Assembly (NCBI GenBank): GCA_025355645.1
Contig: JANXZG010000079.1
Location: 1-57,785 of the forward strand
Direction: 5' to 3'
Length of the DNA stretch: 57,785 nucleotides
Source: Gammaproteobacteria bacterium
Lineage (GTDB): Bacteria; Pseudomonadota; Gammaproteobacteria; Steroidobacterales; Steroidobacteraceae
This document shows, in pieces, positions 9,128 to 18,906 of this stretch. The notes beneath the pieces are model-generated. The model was not told the origin of the DNA and did no database searches. It was given only the letters and a program-made list of their open reading frames with translations. The position numbers were made by a program, and so were the translations under genes. Numbering within the stretch: the first letter of the stretch is position 1; each line of letters starts with the position of its first letter.

Positions 9128-10420
9128 CTACAGAATCCCGCGCGACTCGAGCCAGTCGAGCGCCGGGCCCACGGTGTGAAAGGAGCCAAACACGACAATC
9201 CGATCCCCGTCGTCCGCAGCGGCAGCCGCGGCGGCGCAGGCATCCGCCACGCTATCAAATGCAGCAGCCGGCGCATCGAGGCCGGCGGCTACGCATGATT
9301 CGAGCGCGGCAGCGCTGCGGCCCCGCTCGCCGCTCGTCGATACGAACCACCAGCGATCGAAACTTCCGCGCAGTTCACCAATAATGGCCACCGCATCCTT
9401 GTCGGCCAGAATGCCGCACACGGCAAAAGTGCGCGGGCCCATCGGCAGGGCCTGCAAATTGTTTGCGAGCACGAGCGCGGCATCGGGGTTGTGTGCCACA
9501 TCCAGGATCCATTCGGGCCCGACGCCCGCCTGCGCGCAAATCAACTGGAATCGACCGGACAACCGGACGGATGCCAGGCCCTTCGCAATGCCCGTCCCAG
9601 TGATCGCGGCCAGTCCGGAGAGTTCCTCCACCGCGGCAACTGCGGTGGCAGCGTTGTCATACTGCGCCTCACCGAACAAAGCGGGCGGTGGTAAATCCGG
9701 CAAATCCCAGCGCGGGCCGCGATAATGCCAGCCGCCCTCGGTACGAAGGCAATCAAATTCAGTGCCTAGCCGCTTTAGCTTTGCGCCCGCAGCCTTGGCC
9801 GTGTCGGCAACGCTGCCGGGCAGATCGCGGTTACCCAGTATCGCCGGCTTCATGGCGCGAAATATCCCGGCCTTTTCGCGCCCGATCCGCTCGAGGCTGC
9901 TGCCGAGATAGTCCTGGTGATCCATGCCGATGCTGACTACGACCGCAACATCCGGGTCGATGACATTGACCGCATCGAGGCGACCGCCGAGGCCTATCTC
10001 GAGCACCCAGACGTCGAGCCCGGCTGCCTCGAACAGCAATAAAGCAGCGAGCGTGTTGTATTCAAAGAATGTCAGCGGGATATCGCCGCGCGCGGCCTCG
10101 ATGCGCTCGAACGCGCCAATCAGGGTCGCGGTTTCAACGAGCGCGCCGTCGATGCGGATGCGCTCGCGGTAATCGCGAAAATGCGGGGATGTGAACACCC
10201 CCACCCTGCAACCGCAGGCGGTGAGTATCGCTCCGCAGGTGGTTACCACCGAGCCCTTGCCGTTGGTGCCGGCGACGCTGATGACGGCCGCGCGGGGACG
10301 AGCCCAGTTCAGGCGCTTGAGCACGCCATGCAGTCGGTCGAGCCCCAAATCAATCGCGCGGGGATTTATTTGCGATTGGTAGGCAAGCCACTCGTCGAGA
10401 CTCGAGGGGGCGATGAGCAA
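9128..10420 (-). CDS. folC: bifunctional dihydrofolate synthase / folylpolyglutamate synthase
   Basis: ATP-dependent Mur-ligase-type enzyme that adds glutamate to dihydropteroate and folates. Its 430 aa match FolC. The P-loop VAGTNGKGSV is near residue 48, and TSPHFRDYRERI, GLGGRLDAVNVI, DHQDYLG, GREKAGIF and DVAHNPDA are all family signatures. The start appears to be TTG at 10420; the preceding GAGGA abuts it, which is unusually close, and no ATG or GTG lies suitably downstream. It lies 3 bp after the accD stop, suggesting translational coupling. Confidence 0.94.
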   Translation of the reverse strand: MLIAPSSLDEWLAYQSQINPRAIDLGLDRLHGVLKRLNWARPRAAVISVAGTNGKGSVVTTCGAILTACGCRVGVFTSPHFRDYRERIRIDGALVETATLIGAFERIEAARGDIPLTFFEYNTLAALLLFEAAGLDVWVLEIGLGGRLDAVNVIDPDVAVVVSIGMDHQDYLGSSLERIGREKAGIFRAMKPAILGNRDLPGSVADTAKAAGAKLKRLGTEFDCLRTEGGWHYRGPRWDLPDLPPPALFGEAQYDNAATAVAAVEELSGLAAITGTGIAKGLASVRLSGRFQLICAQAGVGPEWILDVAHNPDAALVLANNLQALPMGPRTFAVCGILADKDAVAIIGELRGSFDRWWFVSTSGERGRSAAALESCVAAGLDAPAAAFDSVADACAAAAAAADDGDRIVVFGSFHTVGPALDWLESRGIL

Positions 10421-10423
10421 TCC

Positions 10424-11287
10424 TCAGGCGGCCGCAGGTTCTTTGCCGCAGAGCATGCGCAGCAGGCTTCCGATCCGATCGCGCATCTCGCGCCGATCGA
10501 CGATCATGTCGAGCGCGCCGTGGTCCAGCAGGAACTCGCTGCGCTGAAACCCCTCGGGCAGCGTTTCTCGCACCGTCTGTTGGATAACGCGCGGTCCCGC
10601 AAATCCGATCAGCGCCTTAGGCTCGCCAATATTCACGTCGCCCAGCATTGCAAGGCTCGCCGACACGCCGCCCGTAGTCGGATCCGTCATGACGGAAATA
10701 TAAGGCAGGCGCGCTTCCGAAAGCCGCTTCAGGGCGGCGCTGGTCTTCGCCATTTGCAGCAGCGAATACAGCGCCTCCTGCATGCGCGCGCCTCCGCTCG
10801 CCGAAAAACAGACCAGGGGCATGCGGTGCTCGAGGCAATGCTCAACGGCACGCGTGAATTTCTCGCCGACTACCGAGCCCATTGAGCCGCCGAGAAACCG
10901 GAATTCGAAAGCGCAGGCGACAATATCGAGGCCAACGAGCTTGCCGGACATCACGACCAAGGCCTCGGCTTCGCCGGTCTGCTTCTTCGCTTGGACCAAG
11001 CGATCTTTGTACCGCTTCGAGTCCTTGAACTTGAGCGGATCCTGCGGCTCGACCTTGGCGGCGAATTCGACCGTGCTGCCGGGATCCAGGAATTTCTGCA
11101 GCCGTTCGCGTCCATTGATGCGCATGTGGTGCGCGCACTTCGGGCAGACATGCAGATTGCGCTCGATCTCGGCACGGTACAGCACCGCATCACAGGCCGG
11201 GCACTTGGTCCACAGCCCTTCCGGAACCGAACGCGTACGGCGCCCGGTCTTGATGCGCGAGGGGACGATACGCTCGAACCAGGACAT
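10424..11287 (-). CDS. accD: acetyl-CoA carboxylase carboxyltransferase subunit beta
   Basis: Beta subunit of the carboxyltransferase that makes malonyl-CoA for fatty acid synthesis; it partners with AccA, which is not in this window. The 287-aa protein opens with the four-cysteine zinc ribbon (CPACDAVL ... CPKCAHH, residues 28-53). The crotonase-fold region contains [25 protein letters not shown] and GFAGPRVI. The ATG at 11287 matches the conserved MSWFE start. In Pseudomonas trpF lies between truA and accD; here the two are separated by only 18 bp. Confidence 0.96.
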   Translation of the reverse strand: MSWFERIVPSRIKTGRRTRSVPEGLWTKCPACDAVLYRAEIERNLHVCPKCAHHMRINGRERLQKFLDPGSTVEFAAKVEPQDPLKFKDSKRYKDRLVQAKKQTGEAEALVVMSGKLVGLDIVACAFEFRFLGGSMGSVVGEKFTRAVEHCLEHRMPLVCFSASGGARMQEALYSLLQMAKTSAALKRLSEARLPYISVMTDPTTGGVSASLAMLGDVNIGEPKALIGFAGPRVIQQTVRETLPEGFQRSEFLLDHGALDMIVDRREMRDRIGSLLRMLCGKEPAAA

Positions 11288-11305
11288 GGCTTATATTAAA
11301 CCAGA

Positions 11306-12109
11306 TCAGGCGCGCGGCCGCAGTAAAAGGCCGTCGCTGGGGAGCGCTATGCCGTAGTGCGGCGCGTAGTCGACCTGCCAAAGGTAAAGGCCTCCCGCCG
11401 GCGCGGTTGCGCCCGCCAGCCGACGTTCCCGACTGAGCAGGATCGCGCGCATGGCAGCGGCCGGCTCGGGCTTGTCCTGCACGTCAAGCAGCGTACCGAC
11501 GATGTTTCGGACCATGTGATGCAGATAGGCATTGGCGAGGATCTCGATCCACACGTAATCGCCTTCGCGCTGCACCTGTAGCGCATCGATGCGCCGTATC
11601 GGCGTCTTCGACTGGCACTCGATTGAGCGGAAGGCCGAGAAATCATGCTCGCCGAGCAAAGCCTGCGCGCCCGCCTGCATCGCCTGCACGTCAATCGGCC
11701 GGTGGATCCACGCCGCGCGTGACAGCTGCAATGCGGAGCGCGCGCTTCGGTTCAGGATGCAATAACGGTACCTGCGGCGCTGCGCGCTGTGGCGCGCGTG
11801 AAAATTCCCATCGACTTCGCCTGCCCATTGCAGGGCAATGGTTGGTGGCAACCGGGTGTTCGCGCCGAGCACCCAGGCGCGCGGTGTCCGTTGCACAGGG
11901 GTGTCGAAGTGCACGACTTGGCCGAGCGCGTGCACGCCGCTGTCGGTGCGTCCGGCGCAAATGGCCTCGATCGGATGGCCGGCGACAAATCCAAGCGCCC
12001 GCTGCACAGCGTCCTGGATCGTAATACCGTGAGCCTGCGCCTGCCAGCCGGCAAATCCAGTGCCGTCGTATTCGATTACGGCAGCGACCCGGCGGCCGGT
12101 GGAGGGCAC
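11306..12109 (-). CDS. truA: tRNA pseudouridine(38-40) synthase
   Basis: Converts uridines 38-40 of the anticodon arm to pseudouridine. The protein is 267 aa. The catalytic Asp sits in AGRTDSGVHALGQV near residue 55, and YDGTGFAGWQ at the N-terminus and FRSIECQSKTPIR are typical TruA blocks. The start is GTG at 12109, one base past the fimV stop, so its translation is probably coupled to fimV as in other Gammaproteobacteria. Confidence 0.95.
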   Translation of the reverse strand: MPSTGRRVAAVIEYDGTGFAGWQAQAHGITIQDAVQRALGFVAGHPIEAICAGRTDSGVHALGQVVHFDTPVQRTPRAWVLGANTRLPPTIALQWAGEVDGNFHARHSAQRRRYRYCILNRSARSALQLSRAAWIHRPIDVQAMQAGAQALLGEHDFSAFRSIECQSKTPIRRIDALQVQREGDYVWIEILANAYLHHMVRNIVGTLLDVQDKPEPAAAMRAILLSRERRLAGATAPAGGLYLWQVDYAPHYGIALPSDGLLLRPRA

Positions 12110-12110
12110 G

Positions 12111-15100
12111 TCAGCCAGGCAGGGACTGTATCAGTCGCGTCGCTTCCTTTTTCTGACTCGCGGAACCTTCCTGTACCACTTCCTCAAGGATGCTGCGCGC
12201 ACCTTCCGGATCGCCCATGTCCATGTAGGCACGCGCCAGGTCGAGCTTGGTGCCGACTTCGCTCATTGTGACCGGGGCGAACTCGCCACCGGGGATGTCC
12301 GTGTCCGCGCCCTTGACGGTCAGCTTGCGTGCCTCGACCGTATCCATGGAATTCGGGATGGCCGCGGAGCGGCCCGCGTTCTCGCTCAGATCAAGATCAA
12401 TACCACGCACGCGCTGGCTATTGTCGAATACTTCCCGCACGGCGGTATTGTCGCCACTGCCCTGGCCGTCATCATTGGTCAGCTGGCTGAAGTCGAGGTC
12501 AATGTCGTCGGTGTCGATGCCGCGCATCTTTGCGGTCGAATCGGTTTGCAGTACTTCCGTCTCGGACGTGTCGGCGCCCGCATCGATACGCTCGAACTTG
12601 CCGGTGCGTGCCGAATCAAAATTGGCCGGCATGTTGACGGTCGGCAAATTGGCCGCCATATTCACGGTCGGCGCGGATTCCTGCACGAGCCCGGGCTTGA
12701 TGTCGTCGCCACTGGCGGCAAGCTCGGCGATGAAAGAGGCCTCGAGCTCGCGCTCGAGCTGGGTCAGGTCGTTGTCCCTGGCGCTGTTATCGGCTTCCCG
12801 CAAGGCATGGCGGGAGCGCTCGTCCAAGCCAGCGATGACGGTCGCCGAATCATTCGAGTTCTGGTCGGCTCGGTCCGCGCTCGAGGATATCGGTGTCGGC
12901 GAATCAGTTGCTTCCAGGTGATCGATGTCGAACCCGAGGTCATGGATCGCGACCTCGGCGGTGTGCTCTTCCGAGCGTGCCGCGGCCGGCGGCGTATCAC
13001 CGAACACCATCTGTTCGGATTCGATGGTCGGCTCTTCATGGAGCGGCTCTGCCCCGCGTTCCGGCGCATCGAGTACGAAATCCAGTCCCTTGCCGCGCAG
13101 GTTGGGCGACTCGCCGGTATCGGCGGACGGATCATCCTCGCGCGCGCGCAGAGCGGATTGCTCACCCTTGGCGTGCTCTCCAGTGGCATCCCCAAACAGG
13201 TCAATATCGACCTGGTTTTCCCCGCCTTCAAGATTCAGGTCCACCGAGGAATCATGGCCGTGCTTGCCAGCCGCGCTCTGGCGGAACATCTCTTCATCCG
13301 GGCAAATCTGCTTGCCCATGATCATGATCTTGTCCCACTCGCCTGCCGCCGCATGATCGCGGGTGGCGGCCAGTTCCTTCGCGGTCTGCAGGAAGTTCTC
13401 GGCGTTGCCCCACACGAAATAAATTTCCAGCAACTTCATGCGCAGGTCGCGACGATCCGGCTCCCGGTCGAGGGCAATGCGGACCAGGTCCGCAGCCTGG
13501 TCATACAGGCCGTAGGCCATGTGGAAATCGGCTTCGGCAATGGGATCGCCCTGGTCGATCGTGACGGGGCTTTCCGCCGACATTGTCTCGTCGCTTAGGC
13601 GCGGCACATAGGGTTCGGCGGATGCTGCAACCGGCGCCTCAGCGCCGGCCGGCGCCTTGATCTCGGCGGTATCGCCAGTGCCGAACGTCTCGGTGACTTT
13701 GTAGGAGCCGGAATAATCCCGCGCGGATGGCTCTGCACGGTACGGGGCAGCGCCGGCGAGCGCACTCAATTCATCGGTGTCGGTACGGCTGCGGCGACGG
13801 AACGCCGTGATACCGAGGGCGAGGAGCAGCAAGGCCACCAGTGCGCCTGGGACCTGCCAGTGGTTTTCGATCCAATCAAGCCATGAGCCTGAGGGAGCGG
13901 CGGCGGGCGCCGCGGGTTTCGGCGCAGCGACGGCGGACGCCGGCTCCGGGACCGGCGCAGCATTCTGCGCAACTTCTGGCGTCGGGGCAGCGCCGGGCGC
14001 AGGGGGAGTACTCGGTGTAGAGGCGGCCGGCGCGATCGGCGCAGGCGGCGTGGGCGCAGGTGCAACAGGGGTCGGCTTCGCCGCGCTCTGGGCTAGCGCA
14101 GCCGCAGCCGTCGCTGCCGCCAATTTGCGTTGCAGCTCGGCCATCTGGGTGTTGTTGACATCGACGAGCCGGCGCGATTCAGCCAGCTGTCCTTCAAGTT
14201 CCTTGACGCGGTTTTTGAGCGTTGCGACGTCGGCGCCGCTGCCACCGCCCGACGTTTCGGATCCGGCGCCCTCGCCGGAAGTCTTCGGGGTCACCAGGCG
14301 CAGCCGGCCACCGCTGGCTGCACTGCCCGCGCCGTTGCGCCATGCGCTCATCTGGCGCGACACCTCATCGATTGCTTCGCGTTGGTTCAGCGCAGCGATT
14401 TCATCGGCGCCCGGCAGGCGCAGGATCGTACCGCGATGTAGGACATTGATGTTGCCGTCAAAGGCTGCCGGGTTGGCTTTGTAAATCGCCATCATCGCCT
14501 GGTCGACTTGCGCGCCAGTGCCGCCTTGCGCGCGCGCGATCCGCATCAGCGTATCGCCGCTGACGGTGCGATAGGTTCCCGTCGACGTCGTGGCTGGCGC
14601 CGGTGCGGCACTCCGGCGTGACGATGCAGGCGAACTTGGCGCTTCGGCCGGCATCGACGACGACTGCTGCGCGGGGCTCGGGGGAGCCGCCGCTGGCGCG
14701 ATCGTGGCGCCTGTCACGGGCGCAGTGCTGCCAGCGGCCTCGCCCGGCGTATAGGTGGGTGGATCGAGCAACACGGTGTACTCGCGCATCAGCCGGCCAC
14801 GGGCCCAATTGACTTCGAGGAGGAACGTGACGAAGGGCTCCGAAATGGCATCCGTCGACGTGACGATCAGCACATCGCGACCATCAGCACTTTTGGCAAG
14901 CTTGAAGGCGAATGAGGATTCGAAGGCGGGCCGGTCGATACCGTAGCGAGTGAATGCCTCACGGCTTGCCAGGGAGGCATGCAATGCCGTCAATTCGTCC
15001 GGCGCGGCCGCTATCAGGTCGATCTGGGCGCGCAGCGGTTCGTTCAGCGCCGAATTCAGGTGGATTTCACCAAGCCCAAGTGCACTCGCCAAAGAGGGGC

Positions 15101-15146
15101 AAATAATGCTTGCCAACAGCAGCAGTCGAGGCATCTTCACGAACAT
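12111..15146 (-). CDS. fimV: FimV/HubP-family polar hub protein
   Basis: Large peptidoglycan-binding inner-membrane protein that organises the cell pole and promotes type IV pilus assembly. In order (numbered from the chosen start): signal peptide 1-23, conserved periplasmic FimV core, LysM domain at about 190-250 (GTYRTVSGDTLMRIA), coiled coil about 310-350 (KNRVKELEGQLAESR), Pro/Ala-rich spacer, a transmembrane helix near 432-450 (GALVALLLLALG) followed by RRRSR. A very acidic cytoplasmic region ends in the FimV TPR-like motif (LDLARAYMDMGDPEGAR). The ATG at 15146 has GGAGT five bases upstream and gives a better signal peptide than the ATG at 15176. Length is 1011 aa. Confidence 0.93.
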   Translation of the reverse strand: MFVKMPRLLLLASIICPSLASALGLGEIHLNSALNEPLRAQIDLIAAAPDELTALHASLASREAFTRYGIDRPAFESSFAFKLAKSADGRDVLIVTSTDAISEPFVTFLLEVNWARGRLMREYTVLLDPPTYTPGEAAGSTAPVTGATIAPAAAPPSPAQQSSSMPAEAPSSPASSRRSAAPAPATTSTGTYRTVSGDTLMRIARAQGGTGAQVDQAMMAIYKANPAAFDGNINVLHRGTILRLPGADEIAALNQREAIDEVSRQMSAWRNGAGSAASGGRLRLVTPKTSGEGAGSETSGGGSGADVATLKNRVKELEGQLAESRRLVDVNNTQMAELQRKLAAATAAAALAQSAAKPTPVAPAPTPPAPIAPAASTPSTPPAPGAAPTPEVAQNAAPVPEPASAVAAPKPAAPAAAPSGSWLDWIENHWQVPGALVALLLLALGITAFRRRSRTDTDELSALAGAAPYRAEPSARDYSGSYKVTETFGTGDTAEIKAPAGAEAPVAASAEPYVPRLSDETMSAESPVTIDQGDPIAEADFHMAYGLYDQAADLVRIALDREPDRRDLRMKLLEIYFVWGNAENFLQTAKELAATRDHAAAGEWDKIMIMGKQICPDEEMFRQSAAGKHGHDSSVDLNLEGGENQVDIDLFGDATGEHAKGEQSALRAREDDPSADTGESPNLRGKGLDFVLDAPERGAEPLHEEPTIESEQMVFGDTPPAAARSEEHTAEVAIHDLGFDIDHLEATDSPTPISSSADRADQNSNDSATVIAGLDERSRHALREADNSARDNDLTQLERELEASFIAELAASGDDIKPGLVQESAPTVNMAANLPTVNMPANFDSARTGKFERIDAGADTSETEVLQTDSTAKMRGIDTDDIDLDFSQLTNDDGQGSGDNTAVREVFDNSQRVRGIDLDLSENAGRSAAIPNSMDTVEARKLTVKGADTDIPGGEFAPVTMSEVGTKLDLARAYMDMGDPEGARSILEEVVQEGSASQKKEATRLIQSLPG

Positions 15147-15180
15147 TGTTACTCCAAGAATCGGGGCGTAGAACACTTAA

Positions 15181-15204
15181 AAGTTCATTGATTTAGATGA
15201 ACTT
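15181..15204 (-). terminator. AT-rich inverted repeat between usg and fimV
   Basis: AAGTTCAT and ATGAACTT form a perfect 8-bp inverted repeat around an 8-nt loop in the 104-bp AT-rich gap after the usg stop and before the fimV start. On the minus strand the second arm runs into TTTTAA, so it could be a weak terminator or attenuator in the fimV leader. An operator is equally possible. Only the repeat itself is certain. Confidence 0.35.
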
Positions 15205-15250
15205 GCAAAAGACTTCTCGCTGGCTCTTTACATAATGGTTTAACTATAGC

Positions 15251-16279
15251 TCACCCGACACTATTTACCAAAATATCGGCTACGGAAAATGCGTTGTAGG
15301 CCGCACATTTTCGAATATTGTCTGCTACAACCCAAAAATTTAGAGACCTGTCACGGGTCAAATCAGCCCGCAATCGGCCCACGTACACGGAATCCGGCGA
15401 AGACGCTTCGATCGCCGGTGTCGGTACATCGCCGTCCGCGCCGGCTAATACGACATGGCAGCCCTTGCTGCGTTGCAATAACTCAGTTGCTACGACGGCG
15501 CTGAGCTCGCGCTCGAAGCTGACGTGCACCGCAAGGCTATGGCCGAAGAAAACTGGCACGCGAATGGCGGTCGCGTTGATGGCAAGCTCGGGCAGTCCAA
15601 GTACCCGGCGAGTCTCGTGCAGCAAGCGCCGCTCTTCGGCCGAGACGCCGTCCTCACCCAGCGCATCGACCTGCGGGATCACGTTGAACGCGATCTGCCG
15701 GCCAAAAATGCGCCCCTTGGCTTTTCGGCCACTCAGCATATCCACGGTCTCGGCAGCCAGTCCCTCCATCGCTGCGCGCCCACTTCCCGACACCGCCTGG
15801 CAGGTCACCACTTCGACTCGCACAATCCCCGCCGCCTGATGCAGGGGGGCGAGCACGGTCGCGAGCGCGGTCGCAGCACTCCCCGGTAAGGCAACCAAGC
15901 CGTGCCGCCCGACCATGCGCAGTGCCTCGGGATTCACATCCGCGACCACCAGCGGCACATTCGCCAGCCCACGATGCGCGATCGACCCGTCGATGACCCA
16001 GGCATGGGCCGCCGCCGACGCGGCGTAGCGCGTGGCCACCGCGGAGCGCGCGCAGAAGAAGGCGAGATCGACGCGCGAGAAATCAAAGGTGGCCACGTCC
16101 TCGACCGGCAAGTCGCGCTCCCCGTCGCCGACCGCCCGGCCAAGATCACGCACATCATCAAGCGCGTGCAGAGCAGCGAACGGAAATTTCCGCGAGCGGA
16201 TCGTCTCGATCAGTGCCTCGCCAATCAGGCTGGAAGCGCCCACAACGGCGATGCGCGGCGGCAGTGGGGAAGTGCTCAA
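15251..16279 (-). CDS. usg: Usg-1-type aspartate-semialdehyde dehydrogenase homologue, catalytic Cys absent
   Basis: 342-aa protein with the ASADH fold. The NAD(P)-binding motif [14 protein letters not shown] is at the N-terminus, and RVPVFFGHS near residue 240 is the substrate-region signature. Where ASADH has its catalytic NCxxT, this protein reads [10 protein letters not shown], so the nucleophilic cysteine is a serine and the enzyme is probably inactive. That matches the Usg-1 paralogues found next to fimV/truA in other Gammaproteobacteria; their function is unknown. I place the start at TTG 16279, overlapping the aroC stop (TTGA) with GCAGGG upstream; the ATG at 16324 lies inside aroC and adds a non-homologous tail. 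Confidence 0.88.
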   Translation of the reverse strand: MSTSPLPPRIAVVGASSLIGEALIETIRSRKFPFAALHALDDVRDLGRAVGDGERDLPVEDVATFDFSRVDLAFFCARSAVATRYAASAAAHAWVIDGSIAHRGLANVPLVVADVNPEALRMVGRHGLVALPGSAATALATVLAPLHQAAGIVRVEVVTCQAVSGSGRAAMEGLAAETVDMLSGRKAKGRIFGRQIAFNVIPQVDALGEDGVSAEERRLLHETRRVLGLPELAINATAIRVPVFFGHSLAVHVSFERELSAVVATELLQRSKGCHVVLAGADGDVPTPAIEASSPDSVYVGRLRADLTRDRSLNFWVVADNIRKCAAYNAFSVADILVNSVG

Positions 16280-17373
16280 CGCCCTGCCGTGATGTCGGGG
16301 GTGGCACTGACGACATCCCCACACTGCGCACGATGTCGCAGGTAATGATCCATCAGCACGAGCGCAAGCATGGCCTCCGCGATCGGTGTCGCACGTATCC
16401 CGACGCAGGGGTCGTGGCGTCCGGTGGTCACAATCTCAGCGCGGGCGCCGTGCACATCGATCGTCTCGCCCGGCAAGCTGATGCTGGAGGTGGGCTTCAA
16501 CACGATGCTAACGACGATCTGCTGGCCGGAGGAGATACCGCCGAGCACCCCGCCGGCATGATTGCTGCGAAAACCCGTCGGCGTCATCAGGTCCCTGTGC
16601 TCAGAACCGCGCTGTTCCACGGACCGGAACCCCGCCCCTATTTCCACTGCCTTAACCGCGTTGATGCCCATCATCGCACTGGCGATGTCTGCATCCAGGC
16701 GCTCGAACACCGGTTCGCCCCAGCCCGGGGGAACGCCGTCGGCAAGGACGGTCACGCGGGCCCCCACGGAGTCACCGGCCTCGCGGGTCTTCCAGATCAA
16801 ATCCTCGAGTTCCTTGACGCGCGCAGGATCAGGACAGAAAAACGGATTCTGGTAGGCGCTAGCGGGCTCCTTGGGCTCGATCACGATGGCGCCCATCTGC
16901 ACAAGATAGCCATGGATGCGCACGCCGACGCGTTCGCCAAGATACTTGCGCGCGATCGCGCCAGCGGCAACGCGCATGACGGTCTCCCGCGCGGATGAGC
17001 GGCCACCGCCCCGATAGTCGCGGAAGCCGTATTTTTGCTGGTAGGTGTAGTCGGCGTGACCGGGTCGAAAGCGATCCTTGATTTTTTCGTAATCGCGCGC
17101 GCGCGGATCCTCGTTCTCGACCAGCAAGCCGATGGGTGTGCCGGTCGTGCGCCCCTCGAATACGCCCGAGAGGATCCGCACCGTGTCAGGCTCCTGGCGC
17201 TGGCTCGTGAACTTCGATTGGCCCGGGCGGCGCCGATCGACATCCGCCTGCAGATCCGCTTCGCCGAGCGCAAGTCCCGGCGGGCAGCCGTCGACGATGC
17301 AGCCGAGCGCCGGGCCATGGCTCTCGCCGAAGCTCGTGACCGTGAAGATCCTGCCAAAGCTGTTTCCCGCCAC
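16276..17373 (-). CDS. aroC: chorismate synthase
   Basis: Last step of the shikimate pathway: EPSP to chorismate, needing reduced FMN. The 365-aa protein starts [18 protein letters not shown], the family signature. It also contains [16 protein letters not shown] near residue 126 and the C-terminal [17 protein letters not shown] block. The start is GTG at 17373, 5 bp after the prmB stop. Its end overlaps the TTG start of usg by 4 bp. The order prmB-aroC is widely conserved. Confidence 0.97.
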   Translation of the reverse strand: MAGNSFGRIFTVTSFGESHGPALGCIVDGCPPGLALGEADLQADVDRRRPGQSKFTSQRQEPDTVRILSGVFEGRTTGTPIGLLVENEDPRARDYEKIKDRFRPGHADYTYQQKYGFRDYRGGGRSSARETVMRVAAGAIARKYLGERVGVRIHGYLVQMGAIVIEPKEPASAYQNPFFCPDPARVKELEDLIWKTREAGDSVGARVTVLADGVPPGWGEPVFERLDADIASAMMGINAVKAVEIGAGFRSVEQRGSEHRDLMTPTGFRSNHAGGVLGGISSGQQIVVSIVLKPTSSISLPGETIDVHGARAEIVTTGRHDPCVGIRATPIAEAMLALVLMDHYLRHRAQCGDVVSATPDITAGR

Positions 17374-17378
17374 TGTTG

Positions 17379-18272
17379 CTAACTCTCCAGATCAGCCGCC
17401 CGCAACAAGAACACGCCGCCGCCGCCCATCGCGATATCCGGCCAGATGAAGGGCATGCGAGGATAGGCCCGCAGCAGCGCATCCTCCGAATTTCCAACCT
17501 CGACCACCAGGATCCCGTGCTCGCTGAGGTAAGGGCGGGCGGCCCCCAAAATCACGCGCACAGAATCCAGTCCGTCGCGCCCCGCTGCAAGGCCAAGGGC
17601 GGGTTCATGCCGGTACTCGGGTGGCAGCGAGCGCATCTCGGCCCGTCCCACATAGGGCGGGTTACTGACGATGATATCGTAATGGCACGGCGGCACGGCA
17701 CTGAAATGATCCGAGCGCAGCACGTGCACCCGATCCTGCATATTTAACGTTCGCACGTTGCGGCGGCATACTGCAAGCGCATCCGTCGAGATGTCGGCCG
17801 CGTCCACGCGCGCGCGCGGGAAGGCCTTTGCACAGGCCAGCGCAATCGCGCCGCAACCGGTACCGATGTCTAGGATGCGCCGCACCCGACGTGCGCCGAT
17901 CCACGGCGTAAACCGGCCAAGGGCGAGGCCGGCGATCGGCGAGCGCGGCACCAGCACGCGCTGATCCACATACAGCTCAAGCCCCGCAAAAAAAGCGCGA
18001 TGTGTCAGATACGCAAGTGGCATGCGCTCTTTGATGCGTCGCGCGAGCAGCGCCGCGATGCGCGCGCGTGGGCGCGTGCCGAGCAGCCGCCCATAGGCTT
18101 TGCCTGCCTTGGCATGCGCAATCCCGGCGGCGAAGAACACCAGCTCCGCCGCCTCATCGCGGGCGTTGTCCGTGCCATGGCCGAAAGTCACGCGCGCGCG
18201 ATAGAGCGCGAGGGCGCAGCGTTCTATCGCCGCGCCGACGGTTTCAATGGCCGTATGGGATAATGAGCGCAT
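17379..18272 (-). CDS. prmB: ribosomal protein L3 N5-glutamine methyltransferase
   Basis: SAM-dependent methyltransferase of the HemK family that modifies a glutamine of ribosomal protein uL3. From the ATG at 18272 it is 297 aa. The N-terminal helical domain carries the PrmB-type [12 protein letters not shown]. The SAM site is [13 protein letters not shown] and the catalytic NPPY motif is [12 protein letters not shown] longer in-frame start at 18368 would extend into the SCO1 gene and adds nothing conserved. GGA lies about 10 bases upstream of the chosen start. The start codon overlaps that of the divergent SCO1 gene within the palindrome CATG. Confidence 0.92.
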   Translation of the reverse strand: MRSLSHTAIETVGAAIERCALALYRARVTFGHGTDNARDEAAELVFFAAGIAHAKAGKAYGRLLGTRPRARIAALLARRIKERMPLAYLTHRAFFAGLELYVDQRVLVPRSPIAGLALGRFTPWIGARRVRRILDIGTGCGAIALACAKAFPRARVDAADISTDALAVCRRNVRTLNMQDRVHVLRSDHFSAVPPCHYDIIVSNPPYVGRAEMRSLPPEYRHEPALGLAAGRDGLDSVRVILGAARPYLSEHGILVVEVGNSEDALLRAYPRMPFIWPDIAMGGGGVFLLRAADLES

Positions 18273-18906
18273 GGCAAATCGTTCCAATCCGCTGCCCTGG
18301 GTGTTGGCGTTCGTCGTCGCAGGCGCAGGGCTCGCAACGGCCCTGTGGTGGCACCAGCCGGCATTCATCGCTCAACCCAGCCTTTTGACCGGCACGATGT
18401 TCGCGCCACGCCGCGAATTGCCGGATTTTACCCTGATCGACCATCAGGGTCGCAGCTTTGCACCGGCCAACTTGCAAGGCGCCTGGTCATTCCTGTTTTT
18501 CGGTTACACCAATTGCCCGGATGTGTGCCCGGCAACACTCGCGACACTGGCAGCATTGGAGAAGCGGCTGCGCGCGGCCGGCACCTCGCCGCGTCCCCGG
18601 GTTGTTTTTATATCGGTCGATGCCGCACGCGACACGCCGCAGCAGCTCGCGCGCTACGTGCCGTATTTTGATCCGGAGTTCCTCGGCGTAACGGCGAAGG
18701 ATCAGGCGACTATGGAGGCCGTGGCGCAAGAATTTGGGGTGGTCGTGCTGCTGACCCGTCATAAGGACGGTTCCTACAACGTCGATCACTCGAGCGCGAT
18801 GGTCGTCGTCGACCCTGCCGGAAAGATCGCGGCGATTCTGACCGGCCCGTTCACGACCGACGCGTTGCAGGAAGATTTCAAGCACATCGTTGCAAGCCAC
18901 TCATGA
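18271..18906 (+). CDS. SCO1/SenC copper-binding protein
   Basis: Thioredoxin-fold protein that helps deliver copper to cytochrome c oxidase (CuA site) or acts as a periplasmic thiol redox factor. The 211-aa protein has an N-terminal anchor or signal (residues 8-26). The copper ligands are visible: the Cys pair in TNCPDVCP and the distal His in NVDHSSAMVVVD. The ATG at 18271 is chosen; an in-frame ATG at 18247 would add eight residues. Its stop overlaps the psd start (ATGA). The link to psd and epmA is positional only. Confidence 0.92.
   Translation: MANRSNPLPWVLAFVVAGAGLATALWWHQPAFIAQPSLLTGTMFAPRRELPDFTLIDHQGRSFAPANLQGAWSFLFFGYTNCPDVCPATLATLAALEKRLRAAGTSPRPRVVFISVDAARDTPQQLARYVPYFDPEFLGVTAKDQATMEAVAQEFGVVVLLTRHKDGSYNVDHSSAMVVVDPAGKIAAILTGPFTTDALQEDFKHIVASHS

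Noticed and set aside
12060..13598. 512-codon open frame antisense to fimV
   Set aside because: fimV is well supported on the other strand by signal peptide, LysM and transmembrane motifs; the antisense product shows no motif.
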